This document shows positions 39,325 through 49,817 of a DNA stretch of 64,000 nt, piece by piece. Origin of the DNA: Prasinococcaceae sp. CCMP 1430 (taxonomy: Eukaryota; Prasinodermophyta; Palmophyllophyceae; Prasinococcales; Prasinococcaceae); contig RQSC01000026.1 of the NCBI GenBank assembly GCA_013416795.1, forward strand, positions 703,587-767,586, written 5' to 3'. The first letter of the stretch is position 1; each line of letters starts with the position of its first letter. The translations under genes and the position numbers were made by a program. A model generated the notes under the pieces. It saw only the letters and a list, made by a program, of their open reading frames with translations, was not told where the DNA came from and searched no databases.

Positions 39325-42300
39325 TCACATGCATGGGGCGCGCGCGCGGCCGAAGGCCGCGCCCATCACGAAGGTTGCGGCCGCGCTGAGCACCGCCACG
39401 AGGCAGGGCATGACGATGTTGCCCTCGCGCACGGCTGGCTCCTGCAGGATGGCGAGCTTCTTGCGCGCCACCTCGAGCGCGACGCGCGTCGTCGTGAGCT
39501 CGCCCTGTAGCAGCTCGGCGTTGGCCTGGAGGGCCGCGCTGGTCACCGCGTGCACCTTGCCGGCCGTCTTGAGCTCTTCGAGCTCGTCGCGCAGGGAGGC
39601 GGCGCCGCGGGCCGCGACGAGCTTCGCCCGCCGCGCACCGCGCGCCATGGACGCGCGCGCGCGCTCGGCAATCTCCGCGTCCACGCGCGCTGCCTCGGCT
39701 TGCGAGGTGGCGATGGCGAGCTCGGCCTTCAGAGCCACGACGGTGTTGGCCAACTCGGCCTTCTCGGCGCCCAGGGCGGTCACGCACGCGGACGCTTCCT
39801 CGGCCGACTCCTCCGCGCGGGCCGACGCCTCCATGGCCGCCTGGACGTCAGCCTCCAGCTCCGAGCTGCGCTTCGCAGCGGCCTCGGCATTCGCCAGGGC
39901 GGCGTCGCGCGCTGCGAGCGCGGACAGACACTCAGCGCGCGCCGCGGCCGCCTCGGCGGAGGCGCTCTCCAGTCGCGCCTGCGCGTCGGCGGAGCCAGCC
40001 TTTGCAGCCGCAAGCTCGGCAATCGTGCGGCGGGCGAACTCATTGCTCGCCTCAATGCGCCTCGCCTTGTCTTCGGCGGCAACCTTGAGCTTGTTGCACA
40101 TCTTGGTTGCGAACGTGTTCGAGGCGTCGTTGCGCCTCTTCAGGTCCGCGGCAGCCTGGAGCGCGGCCTCGCGCGCGTCGGCGGCGACGCGCTCCGCCTG
40201 CTCGCGCGACGCCGCGAGCTCCGCGGCGAGCGCATCCCTCTCTGCGTGTGCGCTGGCCTCGACGCGCTCCATCTCCTCCTGCGCGGCGGCCAGCTCATCA
40301 GCAAGCGCATCCTTCTCAGCGATGGCGGACTCGAGCTCCTCGGACTTGGCGACGATCTGCACCCTCAGCTCGGCCTTCTGGGCCTCGGCGAGGTCGTCAG
40401 CCGCCGAGGCCTTCGCCTGCGTAGCCACGAGTCCCGCTGCCAGCGCGTCGCAGCGGCTCTTGGCCTCTGCAGCTACGGTCTCGGCTGCGGTCGCGCGCGC
40501 GCGCGCATCCTTGAGCGCACTCGCCTGGTCCCGGCGCGCCATCTTGAGAGCGCCGGCCAGCGCGTCGCGCCGGGCATCGGCGTCGGCAGCGCGCGCCTCC
40601 GCGGCGTCCGCGCGTGCGCCCTCGGAGTCTGCATGCGCGCGCAGCCGCTCAGCCGCGGCTGTGTGCTCCGCGGCGATGAGCTGCAGCTCGCGGCACTCGA
40701 TGGCCTTGGCACGCGCGGCGCCTGAGAGTGCCTCCACGCGCCTCGACGCCCTGGCAAGCTCAACCTCGAGCGCGTCCTTCTCCGACTGCAGCGCCTCCGT
40801 GACGGTTGCGGTCGTCGCAACGCCCTCGGCGTGCGCGGCGTGCGCAGCGGCCAGCTCGTTCTTCAGAGCGGTCAGAGCGGCGTCGCGCTCGCGCACCTCA
40901 TTTGAGAGGGCCACTCCCTCTGCGGTCAGGCGTGCCGCCTCCTGCGCGGCAAACTTCGCTGCCGCAGACGCGGCGGCGGCCTCGGCCTGAGCATTGGCGC
41001 GCGCGGCATCGCGCTCCGCTGCCACCGCCGCCAAACGCTCCGCCGCCTCTGCCGCGTCTTGCATTGCGCGCTCCTCCGAGAAACGCGCGGCCTCAATAGC
41101 TGCCTGCTCGCGAGACGTGGCCGCTTCAAGGTTTTCTTTCACCTCTTCGAGTTCCTGCTGGGTCGCCTTGAGCTTGGCGAAGGCCATGTCACGAACACGA
41201 ATCGCGCCCTCGAAGCGCGCCGCCGAGCGCTCGCTGAGCTCCTCAGCATCCACGAGGCGATTCGTCAGCCCGGTCACCTTCGCCTCAGCTGCACGCTCGG
41301 CAGCTGCTGCTGCCGCCTTAGCGGTGGCCGCGTCCGACTCAATCTGCCTGAGCCGTGCGCGGAGCTTGGTGGCGGCAGACTCGGCCACGGCCATTGCGGC
41401 CTCTGCACTCGCAGCGCGCGTCTCGCTGGCCTCGAGGGCCTCTGCGTGCGCAACTTGCGCGGCGTGGAGAGCACGCTCTGCCGCGTGTGCACCAGCCTTG
41501 GCCTCCTCTGCCTCGGCCTGGGCGCTCTCGCTCGCGCGCTGCGAGTTTGAGGCAGACTTGGCAGCCGCATCCGCAAGTGCGCGCATGGCATCCGAGTCCG
41601 TCTTGGCGGCGTGGGCATCGGCGACGGCCTCTTCGGCCCTCGTCACGGCCGCCGCCTCAGCAGCCCTCGCTTCATCGGCGCCGCGCTGGGCCTCGCTCGC
41701 AGCGCGAAGAGCTTCCGCCATCTCGCGCTTCGCCTCGGCTGCTGCGGCGGCCTCTTCAGCACTGCGAGCCTTCGCGCCCGCAGCTTCGGCCCTTGCGACC
41801 TCCGCGCCGCTCTCGGCGTTTGCCACCCGCGCTTCCGCCGCTGCGAGAGTGCGCTTGAAGGTTTCCAGCTGGCCCTGCGCTGCAGAGAGCTCGCCCTGCG
41901 CGTCCTTGAGTTTCTTGAAGGTTATGTCTCGCACCCGCACGGCGCCCTCGGCGTGCGCCTTGGCCTCTTCCATGGCGGCCGCAGCGTCAACCTCGGCCTG
42001 CTTGAGGCTTGCGAGCAGCTCGGACGCGGTCGCCTCGGCCTCGGCCTTGCCGGCCTCGGCAATCGCAGCGCGCGCCTGCACCTCCTCAGCCGCGGAGGCG
42101 TGCGCCGCCTGGGCTGCCTCCATCGCGCGCTGAGCCGCCTTGGCGTCTTCAAGTGCGGCGCGCGCGGCCGTCTGCGCGTCGGCCATCGCGCGCTCCGACT
42201 TCGCCGCCGCCTTCGCGGCAGCCTCGGCCACGGCGCGCGACGCCTTCGCGTCCGTCTTCGCAGCGGCGGCGTCGGCGAGCGCCTCGTCGGCCTTGGCGAG

Positions 42301-42833
42301 CGCGGCCGCCTCGCTCGCCTGCGCGGCCTCCATCCCGCGCGTGGCCTCGGCGGCGGCGCGCTCCGCGGCGGACGCATCGCGCTTCAGCGACGCGACGGCC
42401 TGGGACAGCTCCGCGACGCTCGCCTTGGCGGCCCCGAGCTCGGAGTGGAGGGCCGCTGCGCGCGCCTCCGCGTCCGCCAGGCGCGCTTTTCGCGCCGCGA
42501 GCTCTGCCTGCAACCCGGCGAGCTCCCCCTGCTTGGCCTCGACCTCGGCCTGCGTGGCCTTGAGCTTGTGGAAGGCCAGGTCGCGCACTTTGACCGCCCC
42601 CTCGAGGCGGGCCTGGGCGTCGCTGACCGCGGCCGCGGCGTCGGCCTCCGTCTGCTTGAGGCTTGCGAGTAGCTCGGCTACCGCCGCTTCGGCCTCGTGC
42701 TTGCCGGCCTCGGCGCTGGCGGCGCGCGCCTTGCTTCGCTCGAGGGCAGCGGCGTGCGCGCTCTTGGCGGCGCCCAGCTCGCGCTCGGCGGCGCGGGCAT
42801 CGGCGGCGGCGCGCGCGACGGCTTGCTCGGCGC
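39325..42833 (-). CDS. Long Ala/Glu-rich coiled-coil protein with C-terminal membrane anchor, 5' end cut at the single N
   Basis: At least 1,168 residues, intronless as seen. Almost the whole length is continuous coiled coil of Ala, Glu, Lys, Arg and Leu. The first ~600 residues contain three long internal repeats of 170-190 residues, recognised by AHA..LE......ASAEA, SELLASLKQxExDAA and GAxxVRDxxFxKLKxxQxE. The C-terminus is NIVMPCLVAVLSAAATFVMG followed by a short basic end, a single membrane helix as in tail-anchored proteins. Golgins and nuclear-envelope or organelle tethers share this plan, but no specific family is recognised. The frame stops being meaningful at the N at 42834, so the start is unknown. 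Confidence 0.8.
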
Positions 42834-42834
42834 N
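42834..42834. other. Single ambiguous base (possible contig join)
   Basis: Only isolated N in the window. The minus-strand coding frame and the protein character both change exactly here. Confidence 0.95.
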
Positions 42835-43423
42835 GATCGGAAGGCGAGCCCGTCGGTGCGCTTGTGGGCGTGACCGTCGGGGCTGCGGATGGTGCGCTCG
42901 CGGGAGCGCCACTTGGGGCGCTCGTAGGTGTAGCAGTGGGTGGTTCGTTCGGGACGGGGTCGATGATCTCGTAGTACGGCTCGGGCTCGGGCTCGGGCAC
43001 CACCACCGGAGAGGCTGTCGGCGCCTTGGTCGGAAGGCCGGCCACGCAGCGCGGGCTGTCGGCGAAGCCGCTCTTGGTGCCGTACCCGCACGCCTGCGTG
43101 AGCACACGCCGGAACGTTGGGTAGACGGGGAGAGCAGGGAAAGGAGCAGAAGGCGGAGTGCAGGAGAGCGTCAACGCCCGAACGCAGCAGACCTGGCGCA
43201 ACAAGCATCAGACGCCGCGAGTCTACCCACATCGCGCACGCTCGGCACGCACCTCGCAGGCGTCGAGGCAGCACTGCTCGCCTCCCGCGGCTGGAGCCGC
43301 CGTGAACGTCGGTATCGCGATGGGCAGCTCCTCGTCGCCCTCTGACGGGGTGAGCCGTTCCGGGATGATTGGGATGAAGCCAGGGACGCGGGCGGCGCGG
43401 CGGCGGCCATGCTGGCCCCTGCG
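42835..43423 (-). CDS. Cys- and Pro/Thr/Ser-rich secreted-type protein, both ends unresolved
   Basis: Two exons fit: about 43423-43253 and 43093-42835, joined in phase 0 by a 159-nt GT-AG intron; splicing gives EQCCLDACE|ACGYGTKSGF, a small Cys-rich module, then RCVAGLPTKAP. It continues as an extracellular stalk-like sequence: EPEPEPYYEIIDP, PTATPTSAPSGAPASAP, PTVTPTSAPTGSPS. Such PTxxP stalks are common in cell-wall or scale proteins of algae. The signal peptide should lie upstream of 43423 in another exon; the ATG at ~43410 is out of frame. The frame is interrupted at 42834, where it meets the coiled-coil gene in the same orientation. Confidence 0.6.
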
Positions 43424-44685
43424 GGCTCCGTCGGGGCGGTCGGGAGGCGCGGCGGGACGGCGGGGGCCGTTGCGCGAGGCGCGCACCTTGTGGCAAACCC
43501 CAAGGCACACCCGCCACACTCCCGATCGCACCGACCGGACGCACACAAGCACACACACACACACGTGCCCACACACAATCCCCTCCCCCCCCCCACACAC
43601 ACAAACACCACACACGCACACACGCACACACGCGCACACGCGCGCGCGCGCACACGACACGCGCGCGCGTCCGCGCGATGCGCACATTCGGATTCGCGCG
43701 CCTCTCGGCGCCTTTTCCCGGATTCCTCCCCGGGTCCCCCCCCCGTCGCCGGAACCCCACTCGATGTCTTGCATCGCATTCGCCGCCCTTCGCCCCCGGC
43801 GGCCCCCCGTTGGGATTCCGCCTTCCAACCGGCTTCGGGCGTTCCAACCCGGGGTTCCAACTTTCAACCCCATCCGATCCGCGCTTCGGCCCAAGCGCGC
43901 GCGGAAGCCGACGCGCGCCATCAAAACGCATCCGAGTCGGGGCAACGGTCACTAACGGCGCCCGACGCCGGGATGCCGTACGGCGGGACGCGTTTTGATG
44001 GGCGCGTGAGCGCACGTCAAAACGCACCCGATCGCGCGCCGGGCGCCGAGGGCGCGCGCGCGCGCGCGGGGGGGGGACGTCACAACGCAAGGCGCGCGGC
44101 AACGTCACAACGCAGGGCGCGCGTCAACGTCAAAACGCACGGCGATTTTCCTTTTTTCTTTTTTCGGTGTTTCTTTTTCTTTTTCTTTTTCTTTTTCTTT
44201 TTCTTTGCGGGGGGGAATGCGGCGCGCGGACGCGGATGGGATGCGAGGACGGGCCATCAAAATGAGAGGTGACCATCAAATCGCAAGGAGGACGCTTTTG
44301 GATCGCGCGGGGCGGTGCGCGCGCGCGCGCGCGCGCGGGCGGTGGGCGGGAGGGGTGTGGGTGTCGGCTGCAGGAGGACATCCACGTGAACCTCCTGCCG
44401 GCCGAGCGCGCGATTTATCTGGAGGAAAGAGGGGGGGCGAGACGAGGCGAGACGAGGCGGGGTAGGGCCTGCCTGCGAGTGCGCGGGGCAGGGCGGGAGC
44501 GCGGTTTCCCGGGGGTGGGCCGGCCGCCGCAGCCATCGGTGGACCGTGCGTGAGGGCCGCGACCGACGCCACCATCGCGCTCGCCCCGCGTGGGAAAGAC
44601 CCCCGCGCAGTCGAGCAAAGGCGCCGCGGCGAGTAGGTGGGTGGGTGAATAAAGGGGTTGGAGGCAGCGGCGGCAGCCCGCGGCG
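43424..44685. promoter_or_regulatory. Long intergenic region with clustered TCAAAACGCA elements
   Basis: About 1.26 kb without a supported gene. CA repeats lie at 43540-43665. Between 43918 and 44285 there are at least seven copies of a TCA(A/C)AACGCA-like element in both orientations (43919, 43990, 44018, 44080, 44104, 44129, and CCATCAAAATG/CCATCAAATCG at 44253 and 44272). A CTTTTT-type tract at 44150-44206 and CG runs follow. The cluster lies 400-770 bases upstream of the gene at 44686. Confidence 0.6.
44150..44206. repeat. (CTTTTT)n pyrimidine tract
   Basis: About nine units of TTTTTC in a strictly pyrimidine run, directly next to the cluster of CGCA elements. Confidence 0.85.
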
Positions 44686-45396
44686 ATGCTGGACCCATCG
44701 GCCCCGGCGGCGGGTGCGCGACCTGCCGACAGAAGTCGCGCTGCGCCGTCGATGCGCAACCGGCAGCAGCACGCGAGTCCCAACGTCACCAACGCGCTGG
44801 CGTGGGACACGTCGGCGGCGGACAAATTCGACAGTCGCCGCTGGGACTGCACGGTACGCCATGACGGCTCGACCAACCCGGTGAGGCAGCTCGACCGCGT
44901 CACAGGCGAAGCGCGGCCCCGGATGAGCTATTCAGAACTGAACAAGTCCATGCAAATTCCCACCGTGTCGCGCAGGGAGCGCAAGGGCAGCCTGCGGTAC
45001 ATGTTCCCCGGAGCGACCGGTCAGCAGCCGCCGCCGCCCGAGGAGAAAACCCCGCCGGCGCTGAAGCAGGTGCACGGCTACAACATCATCAAGAATTCCA
45101 GCGGCGACAAGGATGCGGACAGCGCGTTCGCCGCCAAGGAGAGAGAGCAGTGGAAGCGCCGGAACACGCAGGCCCTCGCTGCAGTACCCGTGAACCAACG
45201 CGATCGCGGCTACAATGTGGTGAGCGGCGTGGAGTATGACACGGAGCGTGCCGCGCGAGAGCAGAAGGCGGAGCGCGCCGCGCTCGACCGTCGTTACCAC
45301 CTCGTGCGGCAAATGGCAGAGAAAGAAGAGGCGCGGCGCAACCAGCCGGTGCGACAGGACAAGCGCCTCGGCCTCGCCCCTCAATGGGTAAACTAA
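44686..45396 (+). CDS. Unknown hydrophilic basic protein
   Basis: 236 residues, intronless. Charged and largely helical, without signal peptide or membrane helix. Recognisable segments are NALAWDTSAADKFDSRRWDC, MSYSELNKSMQIP, a Pro-rich turn, VHGYNIIKNSSGD, KEREQWKRRNTQAL and RGYNVVSGVEYD followed by a long helix (AALDRRYHLVRQMAEKEEA). Two GYN(I/V) motifs about 60 residues apart hint at a duplicated binding peptide. I do not recognise the family; a flagellar-associated protein is one guess. The ATG at 44686 is preceded by GC-rich leader. TGTAA lies ~75 bases after the stop. Confidence 0.7.
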   Translation: MLDPSAPAAGARPADRSRAAPSMRNRQQHASPNVTNALAWDTSAADKFDSRRWDCTVRHDGSTNPVRQLDRVTGEARPRMSYSELNKSMQIPTVSRRERKGSLRYMFPGATGQQPPPPEEKTPPALKQVHGYNIIKNSSGDKDADSAFAAKEREQWKRRNTQALAAVPVNQRDRGYNVVSGVEYDTERAAREQKAERAALDRRYHLVRQMAEKEEARRNQPVRQDKRLGLAPQWVN

Positions 45397-45609
45397 TCCA
45401 TTTTGACCCTGCTCTGAAGCGGCAGTGGCAGCTCGCGCGCGACGCGCGCAGCGACCGCCGTGCCCGTGCTGTAATATCCCCGTGTCAGGCGCCACGGACG
45501 TGCGGCGGCGCGTAGGGTGTACACGCGTGCACCGGCGCGAGGATCCGATGGTGTTTATTAGACTACAGTATATGTCTGCCTGTATATGGACCGCGGGATG
45601 TCATGGCGA
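45397..45609. other. Convergent 3' region
   Basis: Between the unknown basic protein and the FkbM gene. TGTAA at 45471 fits the plus gene; an AT-richer stretch at 45550-45600 flanks the minus gene. Confidence 0.4.
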
Positions 45610-48108
45610 TCAGCGGAGTGCGAACGCACGCGACACGCATTCCTCGTAGTCTGGTCGGCCGATGATATAGTCTTTGTATTCGACCCTTGTAAGGTCTGTT
45701 TTGACAGCTCCGAGCATGTCGGCCACCGACGACGTGTCCACGAAGGGCTTAGCGCCGGCGGTAAAAGGGAACTCACGCGGCGGGCGCCAGCTGGGTTGGC
45801 CGCGCCAAATTTGTGTATATCCATGCGTCCACAACAGTTGGAGCACAGCGAAGGAGGTGGGCCTGTCGATGTGCGATAGGCGCGGTCGCTGTGTCAGGTG
45901 ACGGACCACGTCCGTGGGTTGCGGGCGCGCGCGCGCAGCCACGCGCGGCATATCGAGCCGAAGGCGCACACACCTGTCGCCGGTCTCAAGTATGACCCAG
46001 CACGGCGGCTGTTCCGCGAGCCACGCAGTAGCAGAGCTTAGAGCCAAAAATTCCGAGTCCTCGACGTCGAACTTTGCCACTAGCACGTTTGGCCACTCAG
46101 ACTGCGGAACGCGCGTGGTATGGCCTCCGTCGCCGCCTTCTGCACACGCCGCGCCGCGTAGGGCGTTGGCCAAGGTCGTAACGCCCGCGAGCGCTTTGGG
46201 CGGGCATCGATCCCTGGCAGTCATTGCCTTGCCATTGCGCGGGCCAAACATGCCTTGGCCGCCAAGATTGTTTTCGGTCTCAGTCGAAAAGCACACGCCG
46301 TCGTCTTTGCGTATCACTTGCACGCCCGCTGGCGAACTCATCGCGAACGGAAGTAGTTTGGTGATGCCGACGCTTGTAGCGGGGGGGGTACGAACAGGGC
46401 CGGTGGAAGAGGCGTGCCCTGTAGCGTTCGAAGATGCCGCATCCGCCGCGGCGATGAGTGCCATCTCCTTCGCCAGGCCGGCAGCGAGAACGTTGGCAGC
46501 CGCGACTGCTGCGTTCGACGCGAGCCCCTCGACGCCGAAGATCGGCACCTGTGGGGGCAACGCCGCGCGCAGTGGTGCCAGCCAATCGCCAATGTTGGTC
46601 CCGACGTCAAGGAATGCAGGCCCGCCGCACGCCAGACCTTGGGGCCAGCGCAGCCCTGTGGTCGGATCAAGCGTGCCGACATCATCAGCGAGTATTTCTT
46701 GGCCGTGCACTGCATCGGATCGCACATCAATGCTGGCTTTTGCGTCCCCATGTCGAAGGCTTTCAGGTTCGCCCTCGTCGTTTGGGAACGGGGACGTAGC
46801 AGGAGCAGTGCGCTTGCGGAGCTTGGCTGCGGTCCGCGCGGCGTGCGCGAAGGCGCGCGGCACCCACGACCACAGATCTTTCTCCCATCTGAAGCCCGTC
46901 ACAAATTCATTGCTCACCAAGTCATCTGCCCATGCGCACGTTTCGATGGCCGCCACCCGTGCTTGCTGGTAGCTCGAGCTTGCGGGCAGCGTGAGGTTTT
47001 GCGTGGCGCAATTGAGGGGACGGCTTTGAATCGCCGTGGCGATCGTGCGCAAGGCGCCAGGGCCGCCAGCAAGCGCGCGCGCCTGCGAGCAGAACGATCA
47101 AGGCAGCATTAGCAGTCACAGCAGTCACACGAAAGGGGAGAGGGATAAAAAAATACGTCGATCGCGGGTGTGATCACACGGTGAATGGTGTTGCCAGTCA
47201 GCGCAGATTGCGGTGCCGCGCCGGTGCGCACGCATGAGAACGCTTTGCTTGACGAGGTGTACGCGCGCGCTTACCACGGACGACGCGTTGCCTCTCTCGG
47301 CGACGGCAAACGTCATCTGCGGAATGTTGGCATGAAAGGCATTGAAACGCTTGTCCCCGCCGCTGTACAGCAGCTGAGCCGGACCGTTGCGCTTGTCATC
47401 CACAATGGTGCGTTGGGCGAGCCGTGCAGTTGCCGCCAGCTGGTTGAGCTCCGCCACCGAGCTGCTCAGTGTGGCAGGCGTGAGGTCTATCCAGCCGTAG
47501 TCTGCTCGCACAACGTCCGTGTGTGCATTCGCCGAGCGCATCGCGCCACGAGACATCCCGCGAATGCGATCAGCGCTGCTGCTGTCGCGGCGCGCCATCC
47601 CATGCCAACTCGCGGCCGTGCGGCCAGATGACAGATTGCCGGCGATACTCGTCTCGACGGTGCCAGCAAGCGCAAAGATCTCGCGCACCATGCGCACCCG
47701 TCGTGCGCGCTGCGCAGTGTCAAACGCGCGCACCTGCGCAGCACGCGCGACCACAGCGGCCGCGTGTTCGCGAGCGGTGGCGTTTTGCGCCGCGCCAACC
47801 GATGGACCAACTCTGGCCACAGTCACGCTCTTCACTTGGAATGGCGTTGCAGCGCTGGGATCGGACGCCTTCTCGAGCGCGCGCGCGCTCGCATCGCCGA
47901 AGGGCGTCACGAAGAGGTCTGCCCGCGGCAGCGGGCGTCGGGATGCGGTGCCGCCAAGCAATGCCGTCCACGCGAATGGAAATGTCTCGGCGCCACCAGC
48001 AGCATCGGCGAGCAGCCCCCTACTCTCGCGTTGGTGCCCGCCCGCTCCTCGCGCCTCGCCTGCGAGCAGCACGAGCACGCCGCGCGCCGCTGCGCCCGCG
48101 GCCGCCAT
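45610..48108 (-). CDS. FkbM-type methyltransferase protein with a long unknown N-terminal region, two exons
   Basis: 768 residues from exons 48108-47275 and 47082-45610. The donor GTAAGC and acceptor CTCGCAG are strong and phase 0 on both sides, and neither half has its own credible opposite end, so they are read as one gene. The N-terminus is hydrophobic (MAAAGAAARGVLVLLAG), a likely signal peptide or anchor, followed by ~260 residues with no known domain. The C-terminal half has the SAM-binding start FLDVGTNIGDWLAPL and IFGVEGLASNA, and the late VAKFDVEDSEFLAL as in FkbM enzymes, which O-methylate sugars or small molecules. It then ends with YTQIWRGQPSWRP and YEECVSRAFALR. Substrate unknown; a Golgi or secreted glycan is plausible. 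Confidence 0.75.
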
Positions 48109-48705
48109 GCGCGCGCCCGCGCGCGCGCATCGCCGGCCAAGCCTGGCTCGCCCAGTGCCAGCCGCCACCGCAGCCTCAGGGTACCGAACGCGCGCCCGTC
48201 AGGGCGCGCGCACTGTGCCGCCTTCCCCTCAAACACACACCCTGCCCCACCCTCCTGGTACCAGGCACTGTCAACAGCGCGCTGTAATTTTTGGCGAACA
48301 GCCAATTTCCCGGCGGTGCGCGCGGGCGGGCGCCGGTGCGCCTGCGCGGGCGCCCGGCACGCGGGCACGAATCGGCGACCGGGCGGGGTGAGGACGCTCA
48401 GCAGCGCACCGGGCGTGCTCCGCACGTGCGCCTGCGGGCGGGCGGGTGGGTTAGGGGATGCGTGCGTGTGTGTGTGGTGTGTGGTGGGTGCGGCGCTGCG
48501 GCCGAGCGTGGGCGTGATGGAACGCGCAGAATTTATTTCGCGCGCGGGAAATTGCACGAGCCCTCCCAGGGGTGGGGGCGTGCTGGCTTGGGCGCCGCGC
48601 TCAGCGCGCCGATGACTGACTGTCCTCGGTGGCATGCTGTGACTCTGGCGAGGACTAGCACCAGACGGCTCTCGCCGTTTGCTCGGCGCGAGGCGGCGCG
48701 ACGAG
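48109..48705. other. Intergenic region between two minus-strand genes
   Basis: 5' region of the FkbM gene and 3' flank of the ankyrin gene. A GT-rich simple stretch lies at 48465-48495. Predicted frames are Arg/Ala/Pro-rich and not supported. Confidence 0.4.
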
Positions 48706-49527
48706 CTAGCGTCCGTCAGCTGACGACGACGACGGCAACGGCGACGAAGATCCGGCGCTGCGTAGCATGGCGGCGATATCGCCGTGGCCATTCTCCTCGG
48801 CCACCTGCAGAGCCGTGGTCCCGTTCGAATCGCGCCTGGACGTGTCGGCGCCTGCTTTGATCAACACTTCCACGCATTCGCGGTGGCCACGCATGGCGGC
48901 CACTGCGAGGGCGCTGCACACATCAGGTAGGTCCTGATACCAAAATGGAGAATCGCCCGAATAATACGTCGCGTCTGCATTTTCTCCGCGTTCGAGAAAA
49001 AGCTGGACAACGTCCGACACGCCCTCACGCGCCGCGGCTAGTATGAGGTCGTCAAAGTTTCCTCCAAACTGAGTAGACATGATCTGCTCGGTAAGCCGGC
49101 GCAGGATGTCCCGCGCCACGTCGCGCCCCTCACGTGCCATGCGCACGGCGGCCGCGTTGGATCCGAGCGCGCGCGTTGCGAGCAGCATCGCCCCGCGCAC
49201 GTTCCCTGCCCGGGCTCTGAAATTGCCGGAGCCCCCGGCGACGTCGGCGTCAAACACCTCGGTCCCCGGGCGCGCGAAGCTGAACGATGCCTTGGCCGCC
49301 TTGCACAGTACATAGTCGATTTGATCGCCAAAGCCATCCTCCACGCGCCATGTCACGAGCCAGCGGACGGCGGCCCGCGCCGATTCGAGCTCAGCGCGTG
49401 CCGCACGCACAGCGGCCACTGAGACGCCAAGCGCCTGCGTAGCGAGCAAGAGCGCCTGGCGCGCGCGCTCCGCGCGCGTCGCGTCGTCGCCGCCACCCCG
49501 CCCCTGCTCCGCCACGCCAGCGGACAT
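48706..49527 (-). CDS. Ankyrin-repeat protein
   Basis: 273 residues from the ATG at 49527. The N-terminal half contains two related helical segments: ALLLATQALGVSVAAVRAA...RAAVRWL and AMLLATRALGSNAAAVRMAREGRDVARDIL. The C-terminal half has three ankyrin repeats: NFDDLILAAAREGVSDVVQL, VCSALAVAAMRGHRECVEVL and GTTALQVAEENGHGDIAAML. The tail is Ser-rich. Ankyrins serve in protein binding; no catalytic domain is seen. The frame is open further upstream to 50085, but that part overlaps the divergent plus-strand gene and has poor coding character. Confidence 0.8.
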   Translation of the reverse strand: MSAGVAEQGRGGGDDATRAERARQALLLATQALGVSVAAVRAARAELESARAAVRWLVTWRVEDGFGDQIDYVLCKAAKASFSFARPGTEVFDADVAGGSGNFRARAGNVRGAMLLATRALGSNAAAVRMAREGRDVARDILRRLTEQIMSTQFGGNFDDLILAAAREGVSDVVQLFLERGENADATYYSGDSPFWYQDLPDVCSALAVAAMRGHRECVEVLIKAGADTSRRDSNGTTALQVAEENGHGDIAAMLRSAGSSSPLPSSSSADGR

Positions 49528-49817
49528 GCCGGCGCACACGGAACCCAGGAGGCGCCTTGCGTCCGCGCGCTGAGCGCGTTGAGCGCGCAGACTGGCGCCC
49601 TCTGGCACGTCGCTCTGTATTTCTGCCAAACGAAACAGCCGCACAGATATCAAGCAGTGCCACACCGCGCTCCCCAGGCGCCCGCAAAAAGCGCGCGGCG
49701 GAGGGGAGGAAACCAGGGGTGCGCTGGGCGCGGGGGTTAGCCGTGCCCGTAGGACGCGCTTCCAACGCTGGAATCCAGGTTCGGTGGCGTGGCGGTGCAG
49801 GCACTCCTCTGCGCGTG
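49528..49817. promoter_or_regulatory. Divergent promoter region (ankyrin protein / small membrane protein)
   Basis: 290 bases between two divergent start codons, moderately AT-richer at 49605-49660. No repeated element seen. Confidence 0.4.

Noticed and set aside
41922-42672. Several long frames on the plus strand opposite the coiled-coil gene
   Set aside because: Arg/Pro or Ser/Ala-rich shadows of the minus-strand coiled coil; no start or domain evidence.
43540-43665. Possible telomere or centromere repeat
   Set aside because: Simple CA/CGCA microsatellite, short and irregular, between ordinary genes.
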